A stretch of 64,000 nucleotides of DNA, taken from Arachnopeziza araneosa (taxonomy: Eukaryota; Ascomycota; Leotiomycetes; Helotiales; Arachnopezizaceae). Position 1 is the first letter of the stretch. The number at the start of each line of letters is the position of its first letter. The DNA lies in assembly GCA_003988855.1 (NCBI GenBank), contig QYAI01000066.1:1-64000 (forward strand), written 5' to 3'. Both the position numbers and the translations under genes were made by a program. The notes under the pieces were generated by a model that was given only the letters and a program-made list of their open reading frames with translations, ran no database searches and was not told the DNA's origin. Below, piece by piece: positions 32,192 to 42,978 of this stretch.

Positions 32192-33893
32192 CTAAATGTA
32201 TTTATACGGATTCATGATCCCGTTCTGTGTCACGTTAGTCAGTATGTGGCTTCTAGACCAGATCAGACGAGACACTTACCGGATCATACAGATTCTTAAT
32301 CTGCTTCATCAGCCGAATCATTGTTTCACTCCGACTATATCCAATATAGTTCTTCTTTGCAAGACCTAGCCCGTGCTCAGCACTGATGCTCCCATTCCTC
32401 TTGCTAATCCACTCGTACACGAATGGTTCCAATTCTTTTTCAACCTTCTTATCGTATCTCCTGGTCGCGATATTGAGATGTAGGTTTGAATCTCCCATGT
32501 GTCCATAACCAACAACAGAGACAACTGGATGGTCATCTGTTTCACCGATGAGGCCAGCGGCGTCTAGTTTAGAGCGCACGTCTTCGACTAGGGAGTATAG
32601 CTCTGCGATGGGGATCGACAAGTCATACTTGTAGACACCACCCCAATGGCCAAGAGTTTCCGGAATTCCTTCGCGCCAGCCCCAGAGGGCTCGGACTTGG
32701 GTTTCATCTTGGGCTAGGACTCCGTCTGATACGATTTCTTTCTCCATGACGTTTTCTAAGAATTTTTCTAGCTTCTCGTTATCGTGCTCGGAGTTGGAGC
32801 CGCTGGTTTCGATGAGGCAATAGAATGGATGTTCGCTTTCTAGCGGTCGTTTGTTCTTAGTTACACGATGGACGAGGGTTTGTGAGAAGCTATCCATGAG
32901 TTCGAATGCAGAAAGAATTTCGGAAAGTTGTGATTTAGCTTCTTTGAAGGCTTCTTGGACCTTTTCGAAGGATTCGAGACCGAAGAAAGCGACGTTTATA
33001 GCAGGGGACCGTTGCGGGCAAAGAATTGAGACTCCGGTAATGATTCCGATTGTACCTTCTCCGCCGATAAAAAGTTGTTTCAGGTCGTAACCAGTGTTGT
33101 TCTTTCGTAGTTTCGACAGGTCGTCAACAACCGTCCCATCTGGCAGAACCGCCTCAATTCCAAGTACATTTCCATGTAAACTTCCATATCGTAATAACCT
33201 CAGTCCACCTGCATTTGTAGCGACATTACCACCAATATGACAACTACCTTTTGCGCCAAGGTCCAGAGGGAAAATGTGGTTCTTTTCCCTCAAATACCCA
33301 TCAACAACTTCCAAGATACATCCTGCATCCACGGCTAGCACCCCTGATACCTCATCGAAACTTCGAATTTGATTCATTCGACTCATGTTGATGACGATTT
33401 CATCAAAAACTGGTACGCTGCCTCCAACCAACCCCGAATTTCCACCTTGTGGTACCACAGCTAGTAGATTCTCGTTGCAGTATTTCAGAATCTTGCTCAC
33501 TTCCTCCGTCCTTTCAGGTTTGAGCACTAGTTTGGCATGACCTCTATATTTCCGCATCCAGTCCCCATTGAAAGGCTCAATATCGTCGACCGCATCTTTC
33601 GTCACCCCATCTATAATCGCTGCTTCTTTGCCCAACAGTTCTTTGAAATATTTAACATGGCCGGGTGTAAGTTCAGCAAACCTACTGTCTCGTTTAAGCT
33701 CGGGGTACGTCTCGGATGTGAACTTGACGGTCTTCGAAGATCCTGTGGTGCCTTTAGCTTTGCCTTCAGCATTTTCTGTGCTTGCAGTAGTTTGGGACCG
33801 GAATTGACAGACGGGTCGAAGCGGCCGTGAAGCTGTCGAGGGGGCAATTCGAGCTCTCCGGAAGGCCAGTGATATTTTTGATCTGCTGGCCAT
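32192..33893 (-). CDS. DLD2: Mitochondrial FAD-dependent D-2-hydroxyglutarate/D-lactate dehydrogenase
   Basis: Model: exon 1 33893..32280, intron with GTAAGT donor and ACACAG acceptor, exon 2 32224..32192 coding NGIMNPYKYI; 548 aa, phase 0. The first 40 residues (RRARIAPSTASRPLRPVCQFRSQT) are basic and Ser-rich like a mitochondrial presequence. The PCMH-type FAD domain shows VVPQGGNSGLVGGSVPV (147-163) and FPLDLGAKGSCHIGGNVATN, which is diagnostic of the Dld2/Dld3/D2HGDH branch rather than Dld1. The C-terminal FAD-oxidase cap has GYGHMGDSNLHLN and the EHGLG motif near the end. The enzyme oxidises D-2-hydroxyglutarate (and D-lactate in yeast Dld2) in the mitochondrial matrix. The last 10 residues are only seen once the small final exon is added. 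It is divergent from the proteasome gene. Confidence 0.92.
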
Positions 33894-34191
33894 CTTAGTT
33901 CAGAGGCCCAATGGCACAAAGATAGGTGATATAAAAGGTATTCCTTGAGAGTGGGGATTTCAAAATGTCGCAAGAAAACCGGATCATTTCCTCAGCCTTG
34001 TGGCGTTTATGCCTTATTTATAAGGTCTCAATAATTGAAGCTCGCGACTTCGTACGCGGTGCAGCCTGGCTGGGGAATCAACATCAAGCTCCTGAACGAT
34101 CCGACCTTTGATTTCACGACGACCTACACTTCTCATCCCTGGCCTCTCCGAAGATAAAATTTCAATTCTACTCTTCGCAGGAATTTAAATC
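33894..34191. promoter_or_regulatory. Divergent promoter between dehydrogenase and proteasome alpha-4
   Basis: 298 bp between two head-to-head start codons. CT-rich stretches precede the proteasome start. No specific factor site was identified. Confidence 0.55.
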
Positions 34192-35194
34192 ATGGCATCC
34201 GGATATGACAGAGCTCTTTCAGGTTAGTTAAGCTCCCTCAATTGAGCTCAAAATCACATTAAGCTAACATTGTGAAGTCTTCAGGTTTGTTCCGACTCCT
34301 GTTCAGTTCCTCCATTACTTCTAACATCAATCTAGTCCCGATGGACATGTATTTCAAGTTGAATATGCATTGGAAGCTGTAAAGAGAGGTACAGTTTATA
34401 AGCTCTGTCTTAAACAAAAGCTAAATCTCCACTAGGAACATGCGCAGTAGGAGTCAAGGGAAAGGATATCGTAGTCCTAGGATGCGAAAAGCGATCAGCG
34501 ATGAAGCTCCAAGACACCCGTATTACCCCTTCTAAGATTGGACTCGTCGATACCCACGTCTGCCTCGCTTTTGCAGGACTCAATGCCGATGCCAGAATCC
34601 TCGTCGACAAAGCTAGATTAGAAGCTCAATCCCACCGTCTGACTGTCGAAGACCCAGTCACCATCGAATATATCACGAAGTATGTAGCTGGCGTTCAGCA
34701 GAGATATACACAGAGTGGTGGTGTTAGGCCGTTTGGCATTAGTACTTTGATTGTTGGATTTGATCCAAATGACAAGACCCCAAGACTTTACCAGACTGAA
34801 CCGTCAGGAATTTATTCTGCATGGTATGTTGGCTATTTTTGTTTGGGGGTATTTTTAACAGGAATACAGGAAGGCAAACGCAATCGGTAGATCCAGCAAG
34901 ACAGTCCGCGAGTTCCTAGAGCGAAACCACAAGGACGATATGGACAGAGAGGCTACTATCAAATTGACTATTAAGTCATTATTGGAAGTCGTGCAGACCG
35001 GAGCAAAGAACATCGAGATTGCCATTATGGCACCAGGAAAGACGATCGAAATGTTGCCAGTGGAGGATATCGAGGCGTATGTCAAGAACATTGAGCAGGA
35101 GAAGGTTGAAGAGGCTGCCAAGAAGAAGACTGGTCGGACACCAGGAAGTGGAAACGCTGCTATCTTGACAAGACCAGAAGGTTCAGGCCAGTAG
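34192..35194 (+). CDS. PRE6: 20S proteasome subunit alpha-4
   Basis: Five coding exons: 34192..34222, 34278..34284, 34336..34388, 34436..34823, 34870..35194; 804 nt, 267 aa. The second exon is only seven nucleotides (TCTTCAG) and is needed to complete the invariant N-terminal signature [20 protein letters not shown]. Further matches are [50 protein letters not shown] and [21 protein letters not shown], the last joined by the final intron. The alpha-4 assignment rests on the start [10 protein letters not shown] and overall pattern. The C-terminal tail is Lys/Glu-rich with [18 protein letters not shown], longer than in yeast. The protein is a structural subunit of the outer proteasome ring. Confidence 0.95.
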
Positions 35195-35445
35195 AGAGCG
35201 TGGGTTCTGCATTTGGGTTTGTCGAAATAGAGCATTTGTACAATACCAATGAGCGACAAAAAGCTTTGCCTGGTCATGAATCTTCTTGGCGTGAACCGCA
35301 GGTCCATTAGAAAGTATTTGACTTGTTATCAAAGTCTTTAGCTTTGCTGCCAGCCCATACGCTCGTTATCATGACTCATGAATGCCTAGTCTTAGTCTTC
35401 CCATGTCGCTAAATCAAATCGCAGCTCTATTATAGTTCCCATTTC

Positions 35446-35904
35446 TTAACCCAGTTTGTTCGGTGCCTCCTTGACATCAAAAATAGTTCTCTGCTCGTCC
35501 TGCTTTATCCTCTCGTCCTTAATCATTCTACTATCAACTCTCGCATCTTCGCCCTCAAATTTGAGCATAGGTTTCGGTGTCACAGCGTCCAATATGTAAT
35601 GGTTATCGCAGTGCGGGCAGTACTCGTCTGATTCTTCAAATTCCTCGCCATCTTTGCGGAAGGCTTTCTTGCATTTTTTGCAGGCAAATGTCATTTCAGT
35701 GCTTTGCTTCAGAGGGTGCGATTCCTGTTCTGCATGGCATTCTGCACAGTCAAACCATTTGCGGCCTGTATATGTTAGAGAAGTAATGGGGAACCTGGGA
35801 AAACAAACAGCAGGGTGAGCGGATAGAAACTTGGGCGTTGAGGATATGTTTGCTAGTAAAGTTAGAAAGAAGTTGAATACAAGGTTGAGCTTTCTTACCA
35901 CATG
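35446..35904 (-). CDS. Small CHY-type zinc-finger protein
   Basis: Model: exon 1 35904..35900 (five coding nucleotides, ATGTG), exon 2 35852..35809, exon 3 35765..35446; 369 nt, 122 aa. The spliced start MCKHILNAQVSIRSPCCRKW matches the family opening, with Cys and His pairs continuing in WFDCAECHAEQESHP, FACKKCKKAF and YCPHCDNHY, the arrangement of CHY zinc fingers. The C-terminal third is charged and ends RTIFDVKEAPNKLG. Donors are GTAAGA and GTTTGT, acceptors CTAG and ACAG. Yeast Hot13 is a CHY protein of the intermembrane space that helps Tim13 assembly, and animal Pirh2 carries a CHY finger; this small protein could be either a zinc-binding helper or something else. It is divergent from SSL2. 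Confidence 0.85.
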   Translation of the reverse strand, partial: HVVRKLNLVFNFFLTLLANISSTPKFLSAHPAVCFPRFPITSLTYTGRKWFDCAECHAEQESHPLKQSTEMTFACKKCKKAFRKDGEEFEESDEYCPHCDNHYILDAVTPKPMLKFEGEDARVDSRMIKDERIKQDEQRTIFDVKEAPNKLG

Positions 35905-36138
35905 TTGACGGTGTGTGAAATGGGAGTTGCAATCCAATAGAGTGTTTTCAAAGACGCTGCATAAATTTGATAGAATTCACGCGACTTCGCTCTTCGCCCG
36001 CGTCTAGCCTTGTTCCCTAGCGCGAATTCGCCCCCATCAGCCTTGCCCCCATCAACGACACCCCATAAGAGTCATCCATTCCTCAGCAAGACTTCTTTCT
36101 CTTCATCCACGGCATAATCTGCTGGCAGACCTGCAAAG
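35905..36138. promoter_or_regulatory. Divergent promoter between the CHY protein and SSL2
   Basis: 234 bp between two head-to-head start codons, compact enough that both genes must share upstream control sequence. No single motif stands out. Confidence 0.55.
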
Positions 36139-38716
36139 ATGCCTCCCGTGAAGAGAAAGACATTAGCTTGTATGCGCTTTATTTGCTCTACCTCGATAAT
36201 TCCAAACTAACAAATATTTAGCTACGACAGGAAGTAAGAAGGTAGGAAAGGGATCGACGATCTCTACACCAGGGCCAGGCACACCTCGAAGTCAATCAGA
36301 CAGCGACTACGAATCCTCCGGGTCTGAAGACATTGAAGATACTGAGGTCAAGAAGGTGAAAGACAGTGTTTCTGCTAATCTATCTGTGGCAAAATATTCA
36401 AAGAAGAATAACCAGTCTTCTCTTGCTGGCCGGGATTCAGCAAGCCACTTCTTCTTCAGTACAGATGGCCACAAAGGTGATTTCTCGTATATGTCACTGA
36501 AACCAGACCATGACAATCGGCCGCTGTGGATAGATCCAGGCAAAGCACGGATTATATTAGAGAGCTTTTCTCCTTTGGCTTCCCATGCGCAAGATTTCCT
36601 GACAACAGTTGCGGAACCGAAGTCGAGACCGCAGTTCCTGCACGAATACTCTTTAACGCCACATAGCTTATACGCTGCTGTTTCGGTGGGTTTAGATCCG
36701 AAGGATATCATAAATGTGTTGGATCGACTGTCGAAAACGCCAGTACCAGAGGGTATTCGAGAATTCATTACAAGCTGCACACAGAGTTATGGCAAAGTCA
36801 AGCTAGTTCTAAAACATAACAAACACTATGTTGAGAGTTCCGATCCAGCCCAATTACAGAGGCTCTTGAAAGACTCAGTCATAAATAGTGTTAGAGTCGC
36901 AGGTGACGACGAAATTACTTCCTCTGCGGCGCCGAAAATGGGTGCTTTGGTTATCCCAGGAACAAAGAATGCTGCTGGAGTTCAGCAAGCGGGGGAGCAA
37001 CGCAAAGATCAAGAAGCTCCTCCTCCGGATGATATTTTTGCTACTCTAAACGAGGAAGATGATGACGATGATGAAGCCGAAGCCGTTCATTCGTTCCAGA
37101 TTGCAGACGACAGCGTAGAAACAGTGCAAAAAAGATGCTTAGAATTATCGCTTCCAGTTCTGGAAGAGTACGACTTCCGAAACGATGATGCGAATGCAAA
37201 CCTGGAAATTGATCTGAAACCTGCTGCCCAGATTCGGCCATATCAAGAAAAGAGTTTGAGTAAGATGTTTGGTAATGGCAGAGCGAAGAGTGGTTTGATT
37301 GTTCTTCCTTGCGGTGCTGGAAAGACGCTCGTTGGCATTACAGCAGCCTGTACTATCAAGAAGGGTGCTATTATCCTCTGCACGAGTTCCATGTCTGTGG
37401 TCCAGTGGCGGCAGGAATTCTTGAAATGGTCCAACATCAACCCGAATGATATCGCTGTATTCACATCGGATAATAAAGAAAAGTTTACAGGAAATACCGG
37501 TATAATTGTTACGACGTACAATATGGTTGCCCAGAAGGGGAGAAGATCATATGATTCTCAAAAGATGATGGATTTTTTGCAAGGCAGAGAATGGGGTCTC
37601 ATGATTCTGGACGAGGTTCACGTTGCTCCGGCTCATATGTTCCGAAGAGTCACCTCGATTATCAAAACTCACTCGAAACTTGGATTGACTGCAACTCTTC
37701 TTCGTGAGGATGAGAAAATTGACGATCTCAACTTCTTGATTGGTCCGAAGCTGTATGAGGCCAACTGGATGGAGCTTGCAGAGCAAGGCCATATTGCGAG
37801 AGTACAGTGTGCTGAAGTTTGGTGTCCTATGACGACCGAATTCTACACAGAATACCTTCGCCAACCCAAAAATAAGCAGTCTTTACTCTGGATCATGAAT
37901 CCTCGGAAATTTCAAGCTTGTCAATTCTTGATTGATTATCACGAAAAACGTGGCGATAAGATCATTGTCTTCTCTGACAACATATATGCACTCACTGCGT
38001 ATGCCACCAAGCTACGTAAAGTCTTCATTCATGGCGAAACGAGCAATGCCGAGCGTCTACGCATTCTTGAAAATTTCCAACATAATGAACAGGTCAATAC
38101 CTTGTTCCTGTCTAAAATTGGAGACACTTCTCTAGATCTTCCGGAAGCCACTTGCCTCATTCAAATCTCTTCTCATTTCGGATCTCGTCGTCAGGAAGCC
38201 CAACGACTCGGGCGCATCCTCCGAGCGAAGCGTAGAAATGATGAAGGTTTTAATGCCTTCTTCTATTCCCTCGTCTCGAAAGATACCCAAGAGATGGTCT
38301 ACTCCTCCAAGCGACAGGCATTCCTTGTCGACCAAGGCTACGCCTTCAAAGTAATTACTCATTTGCAAGGCATCGAATCGCTTTCCGAACTTGCATTCAC
38401 TACGCCATCCGAACGTCGAGAACTCCTTCAAAATGTTATGATCCACAATGAAACCGACACGAGCAAGGATTATGAAGATGGTGATACGCTATGGAATCGA
38501 GATGATAGAACCACGACCCAAAAGCCCAAGAAATTGAAGAAGAGAGGGGCAAAGCGTACGGCAGGCATGTTGAGTGAACTTGCTGGCGGCCAAGATATGG
38601 CGTATGTGGAGATGAACAAGAGTGTGAACAAGGATCTGAAGAAGAAGAAGGAGAGCAATCCTTTCTTCAAGAAAATGCAAAGAGATCAAGCGAAGAGGAA
38701 AGCAGCGCTTGACTAA
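36139..38716 (+). CDS. SSL2: TFIIH ATP-dependent 3'-5' helicase/translocase XPB
   Basis: Two exons, 36139..36169 and 36222..38716; 841 aa, close to yeast Ssl2 (843). The N-terminus is basic then acidic. Motifs in order are Walker [12 protein letters not shown] (about 372), DEVH box [10 protein letters not shown] (about 471), [11 protein letters not shown] with the RED motif (about 503), and motif [34 protein letters not shown] (about 670). The C-terminal tail has [17 protein letters not shown], matching the conserved TFIIH end. It opens promoters in transcription initiation and damaged DNA in nucleotide excision repair, inside TFIIH. All key residues are present. The 5' coding exon is 31 nt and depends on a GTATGC donor. 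This is essential housekeeping DNA, so it is a good anchor for synteny. Confidence 0.97.
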
Positions 38717-39063
38717 ATGGAAAAGACTAGATTGGCATTTGCATTTGGAGTTGCGGGGCTCTTAGTCTGTAATAGCATTGTTGGCGGCGTCTAGGAAGGA
38801 GAATTACAACCAATCTAAAAGAAATTAATCAAATTGTCAATCCTAACGATTTCCCTTCGTTAGGCTCAGAGCTCACATTATGATTCTGTGGATATGGAAA
38901 GCGGAATCGGTGCGATGGATTTAATACGTGAACGTGCTGTTATGAGCACATTGCGGCTCTAGGGAACATTCAACTTCAGGCCTCTCGGGGGGCGGGGGCG
39001 GTTTGTTGATAGGATATCCGTAGATTCGGGATGGAGTTTCATGTTCGTGAATGGTGCGTTGAG
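38717..39063. other. SSL2 downstream region
   Basis: 3' UTR and intergenic sequence leading into a hexamer array; no gene. Confidence 0.5.
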
Positions 39064-39183
39064 GGTGTGGGTGTGGGTGTGGGTGTGGGTGTGGGTGTAG
39101 ATGTGGATGTGGATGTAGATGTGGATGTGGATGTGGATGTGGATGTGGATGTGGATGTGGATGTGGATGTGGATGTGGATGTG
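39064..39183 (+). repeat. Hexanucleotide microsatellite, GGTGTG turning to GATGTG
   Basis: About 120 bp of G-rich hexamers: roughly six GGTGTG units, a short mixed part with GTAGAT, then about a dozen GATGTG units. On the reverse strand it reads as His/Ile-Thr runs, which is meaningless coding. Direct tracts of the triplet-plus-GTG type are typical slippage products. Confidence 0.9.
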
Positions 39184-39620
39184 AGTGACGGCTGCTTTGG
39201 CTGAGTTGAGGGTGGGCGTGCCGGAGCAGAGCCTGAGCAGAGCCTGAGTCAGCCTGAGTACCAATGCGGAGCCCATTTTGACTTCCAGGTCCCCGTTAGA
39301 TCGGATCGAGGATGGTAATACCTACAGACCGACCTTGGCAAATTTATTAGTCTTGTACATCTGCTTTCCTCTTGTATCTTAGTTATGAATCAATGCAACT
39401 GTGCTGCTATACTTGACAGATTTTAGATGGGTAGTTTATTTCACTACTTGATGTAAAATTTCCCTAGCCGATCCCTATATTCTCCTCCCTAAGGAATCAA
39501 AAGACCAATGTTAACAATTGAAACAACAAACTCCATTCCTGCATCGAGGTTGCCCTCTCATTTTCTTCTATTTCCTCGCGCTAATGCTCCGTGCTTCCAA
39601 TACGCCCAATTCCACTGCTT
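39184..39620. other. Intergenic before the C2H2 gene
   Basis: Contains a short GAGCAGAGCCT duplication near 39222-39250; otherwise nothing. Confidence 0.5.
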
Positions 39621-40561
39621 TCAAGCAAGCCGCATCGTATGCACTTTATCCTGATGCAGCAGCATCTTGTCTCTTCGTCGAAATCCTTTGACACCCTTAC
39701 GGCCACAGTTAGGCCACGGGCAGTGATACATTTTCTTCTCAGTTGAGCTGAGATCCAAGTGTTTCGTTGTCACATGGCGCTGAAGATCGGATTTCCGCGT
39801 GAAAGGTTTATCGTAGCTGCAATGACGAATATCGCAGTAGAATCCTGACGGTCGGGGCGTTTCCTGGGTAGAAGATTGACAACCTAAGGTGGTGCGATTG
39901 GTTTCTGGGGATGGTATTTCTTTGCCATGGCTAGAATTTTGTGAGTTGCGAGGGATTTTTAACGGATGAAGTTGATTGGATCGTACAAGGAAACGGAATA
40001 AGGTGAAATCTGTTCACTTTCTCCGTCCAATGGTTCAAAGCCTTGCGCAATTATGAGGATTGGAGACCTCACGTGTTCATTACGCAATGGTTGAAACCCA
40101 ATTTCGGAAGAGCGAATGGCTTGTGAAGGCCGAATGTAATACGGCGGTACAAACACCGAGGCAGTTGGAGTTCCATTTCTCTCAACGCCAGTATTAAAAT
40201 AAGCGTCTATTTGAAAGCTACCGGAAGGTGATGGCCAGTTTTGGAGTTCTGATAGTTCTTGTGGCACTCCAGTTGAGCTGGGATCGTTTCTCTTCTGAAG
40301 GCGGAAACCAGTGTAAGAGCTCGATTGAGAGAGGGGAACATCCATGATCATACTCGGGTGGGCGCTACCATTTTCGGACACATATACAGGAGTTGATGGG
40401 AAATAGTTGCTACCCGCACCGATGCCATCGCTGAATCTGTCAGAGATGTAGCTTCCATCTGCACGGCTGTCAGATAATCCAGTATGATCCGAAGCGTTTC
40501 GATGCTCATATTGGTGACCAAAATAGCCGTAGTCCTGGTAGCCTGGATAATTCTCCATCAT
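39621..40561 (-). CDS. C2H2-type zinc-finger protein
   Basis: Model: exon 1 40561..39987, intron 39986..39931 (GTACGA to CTAG, 56 nt), exon 2 39930..39621; 294 aa. The N-terminal 190 residues are Ser/Tyr/Pro-rich and probably disordered. Two Cys/His fingers sit at the C-terminus: FYCDIRHCSYDKPFTRKSD with LQRHVTTKH, and YHCPWPNCGRKGVKGFRRRD with HQDKVH. The spacing inside each finger is longer than the animal consensus, which is common in fungal regulators. ATG at 40561 (MMENYPGYQD) is chosen because upstream residues are unlike protein. It is likely a nuclear DNA-binding regulator; target unknown. A different gene of the same broad class, but broken, lies at 5.7-6.9 kb. Confidence 0.8.
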
Positions 40562-41274
40562 GAAAATGAAAAGTAGACAATCAAAGAGTCCGCGAACGAA
40601 AGGTCGAATACTTCTTTCCCCGGTAATTGTACAAAGCTCAAGTTGGCAATTCAAGTTTCAAATGTGAATTGACGCCTCATCGCCTACAGCTCAAATATGT
40701 ACTAAACATCTGAACATAGCTAACTGTACACTGCTGCTATTGAGCTGCAGTTGCCCTTCTGCTGATGCGAAGCAAGTCAGGCTCAGCGAAACAGCTCGGT
40801 GAGCAAGTCAGGCTCAGCTATACGCCTTGAGGTTTGGAGCCATCTCGAAGCCAGATGGGCAGGAAATAAGTCGTATAATTCCATTGTCATTTATTTTTGT
40901 GAATGATTTTGACTATTTGACGGCGTGGATGGGTTTCATTGGAGCTGGATGCTGTTGTGCAGAGACACGTGTCGACGTCATACTTAAGGTGTCCTCAATC
41001 AGCCAATAATTCGATAAGAGGTCTGCTTCGTTTTATGCAACAAGATCAAAGGGGCGTGGATATGTTTGAGAAAATTCTCGCCGAAAGGTTCATTGCCACA
41101 ATCTCTAGCTATCACCCCCAATAGCATGACTCCATGTTCATTGGACTTCGGATTGGATCCTGTGTAGTGAATATGACTGGTTTCGAGAGTCTTGAGCAGC
41201 GGTGTTTTGCCACCCGTAATGCGGTTGCGTGGAGAAAGAAATGCGCTGTTCATGCATGGAGGACATGCTCACGC

Positions 41275-41400
41275 CCTGAGGCGTGTGGCATCAAGGTGTA
41301 TGCATGGATAAGGGCGTCTGCATAGGGGCGTGGATATTGGGGCGTGCGCATCAAGGCATGCGCTTTTGGGGCTGTGTGCATCAAAGTCGTGGCGCGAATC
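41275..41400. repeat. Imperfect GC-rich short repeat
   Basis: Related units containing GCATCAAGG, GGGGCGTG and GTGCGCATC recur about every 35-45 bp. The pattern is degenerate. Confidence 0.35.
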
Positions 41401-42264
41401 AAGCGGTTGCATGTTGAGAGGTGCAAAAGACTCCAGGTCATGAGGCAGAGGAAGGAAGCTGAGTCAGATCATGTGATTTTTATATCACGTGACTATCGAT
41501 GCGTGTGATGTCGTGGACATGGCAGAAAACGATCCAAGTCACGTTGGATGGATGGTCGCGAGGTATGCTTCAAGAAGGATCAACACTCATCAAGGCCGAA
41601 GGCAGGTAGTGCAAGAAAGATAAAGCTGGTTGAGAACAATAGTTGCGGATAATCCAAGATTAACTTGAGAGAGAGAACTGGCAATGGACTCCCTACTTAT
41701 ACTTCTCTGAACACAACCTTTTCGGTCTAGCAATCGGAGCAGCGTGTTTGCGAGCAATCGGGGCACATCTTGGTCTGGATGTTGATTTTAGGTTTCACCA
41801 CACGCACCAACCAGGGGAACAGCCATTTTCCCGCACGAGAGAACAAGGCTGTCATCTCGTTCTTCGCCCCTGTCCATGCGTCTGAACTCTCCCTCGAGAG
41901 GGCGAGAGAGAGGTCAGCAGAGAGGTGCGCTCACTGAGCTAACGGGAGATCTCTGATATCGAATACCGCTCATGCGCAGCCACGAATCTTCTTCAAGGCG
42001 CTTTGCCAAATGGGCCGGATCTTCCAGGTTAGCTCCGCTGAGTTGTCTGGTGGAGATACCTAACTTGGACCTGACCGAATTTCTGATCGTCCTCGGATGC
42101 CCGACCCAATACAGAATGGCATTCCCTACGGCAGTCAACCGGCCAGCAAAGTCAAGTTCCAAGTGTTCGCCATTCGTTGAGTCCGTTGACTCGATGTAAC
42201 GGACACTGACCAGATCGAATGTCACGTGATAAATCTTCATGTCGATATATCTCGTGTGTAATAC

Positions 42265-42345
42265 CTATCTATCTAGGTAGGTGGGCAATGCTTGAATGGC
42301 CCAGAGCTGCTGTGTATAGTTAGGTAGGTAGGTAGATAGGTAGTA
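42265..42345. repeat. TAGG tetranucleotide patch
   Basis: Short interrupted runs of GTAG/TAGG near 42268-42285 and 42323-42343, with a few intervening unique bases. Confidence 0.5.
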
Positions 42346-42978
42346 AAAAACTTCTAGGTTTCTTTCAGAGCCCAAAACTCTCCAGGAAGTCACATGCTCA
42401 GGACCGCTTTCACAGAAACTATCGAAATCCAACGTCCACTTCCCGAGAACCATATGCTCCAATTCTTGATCTTGTCTCCAAACCAATTGGAATTTCTCTA
42501 CTGATCCATTACCTCCATCAAATTAGCCTCGTCCGTCACATTGCACTCTTCAGCATTAGTGCTTCAGCGGACCGTAATGTCGCAGAGCGTAGGGGCTATG
42601 CGATCATACACCAAGGAGCAGTAGAGAAATCTCTATCTCCTGGTTCCACCTGGAAGGAAATTATACTAGCTTGACCTTGTATTGGTTTCCTTTCGGATTT
42701 TTCTGCTCAACTCCACCAACTTTAGCGAAATGCCCACAGTCACATAGCGCTGTTCAGTCATGTCGCGTGGGCAGGACTGTCACAGGTGATCTTCTCCAGA
42801 AAAACGTGTTTTTTTCTTTCGGGATTCTTGTGCAAGAGTTCTGCAGCTTGCATTGGTTGGCTTTTATCGTCGGGTCCTTGTATGGTGACTAATGAGCGCG
42901 TAGCGGTTCACTCGAAATAAAGGCACGATAAGAACCTACAGCACCAATAGGTAGTGCAACCTTCTTCCGTTCCACAAC

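Larger units (their letters stand above)
40562..42978. other. Long gene-poor interval
   Basis: About 2.4 kb without a gene I can defend. A 108-codon minus frame at 41914-42240 and several others do not resemble families. It includes an imperfect GCATCAAGG-type repeat at about 41275-41400 and a TAGG/GTAG microsatellite patch at about 42265-42345. Confidence 0.45.

Noticed and set aside
33537..33830. 97-codon plus frame opposite the dehydrogenase
   Set aside because: Antisense shadow of a strongly conserved coding exon.
38959..39276. His/Ile/Thr-run frame across the hexamer microsatellite
   Set aside because: Pure artefact of the repeat period of six.
41460..41780. Possible further LTR
   Set aside because: Composition is suggestive but no TG...CA ends with a target duplication and no second copy in the window.
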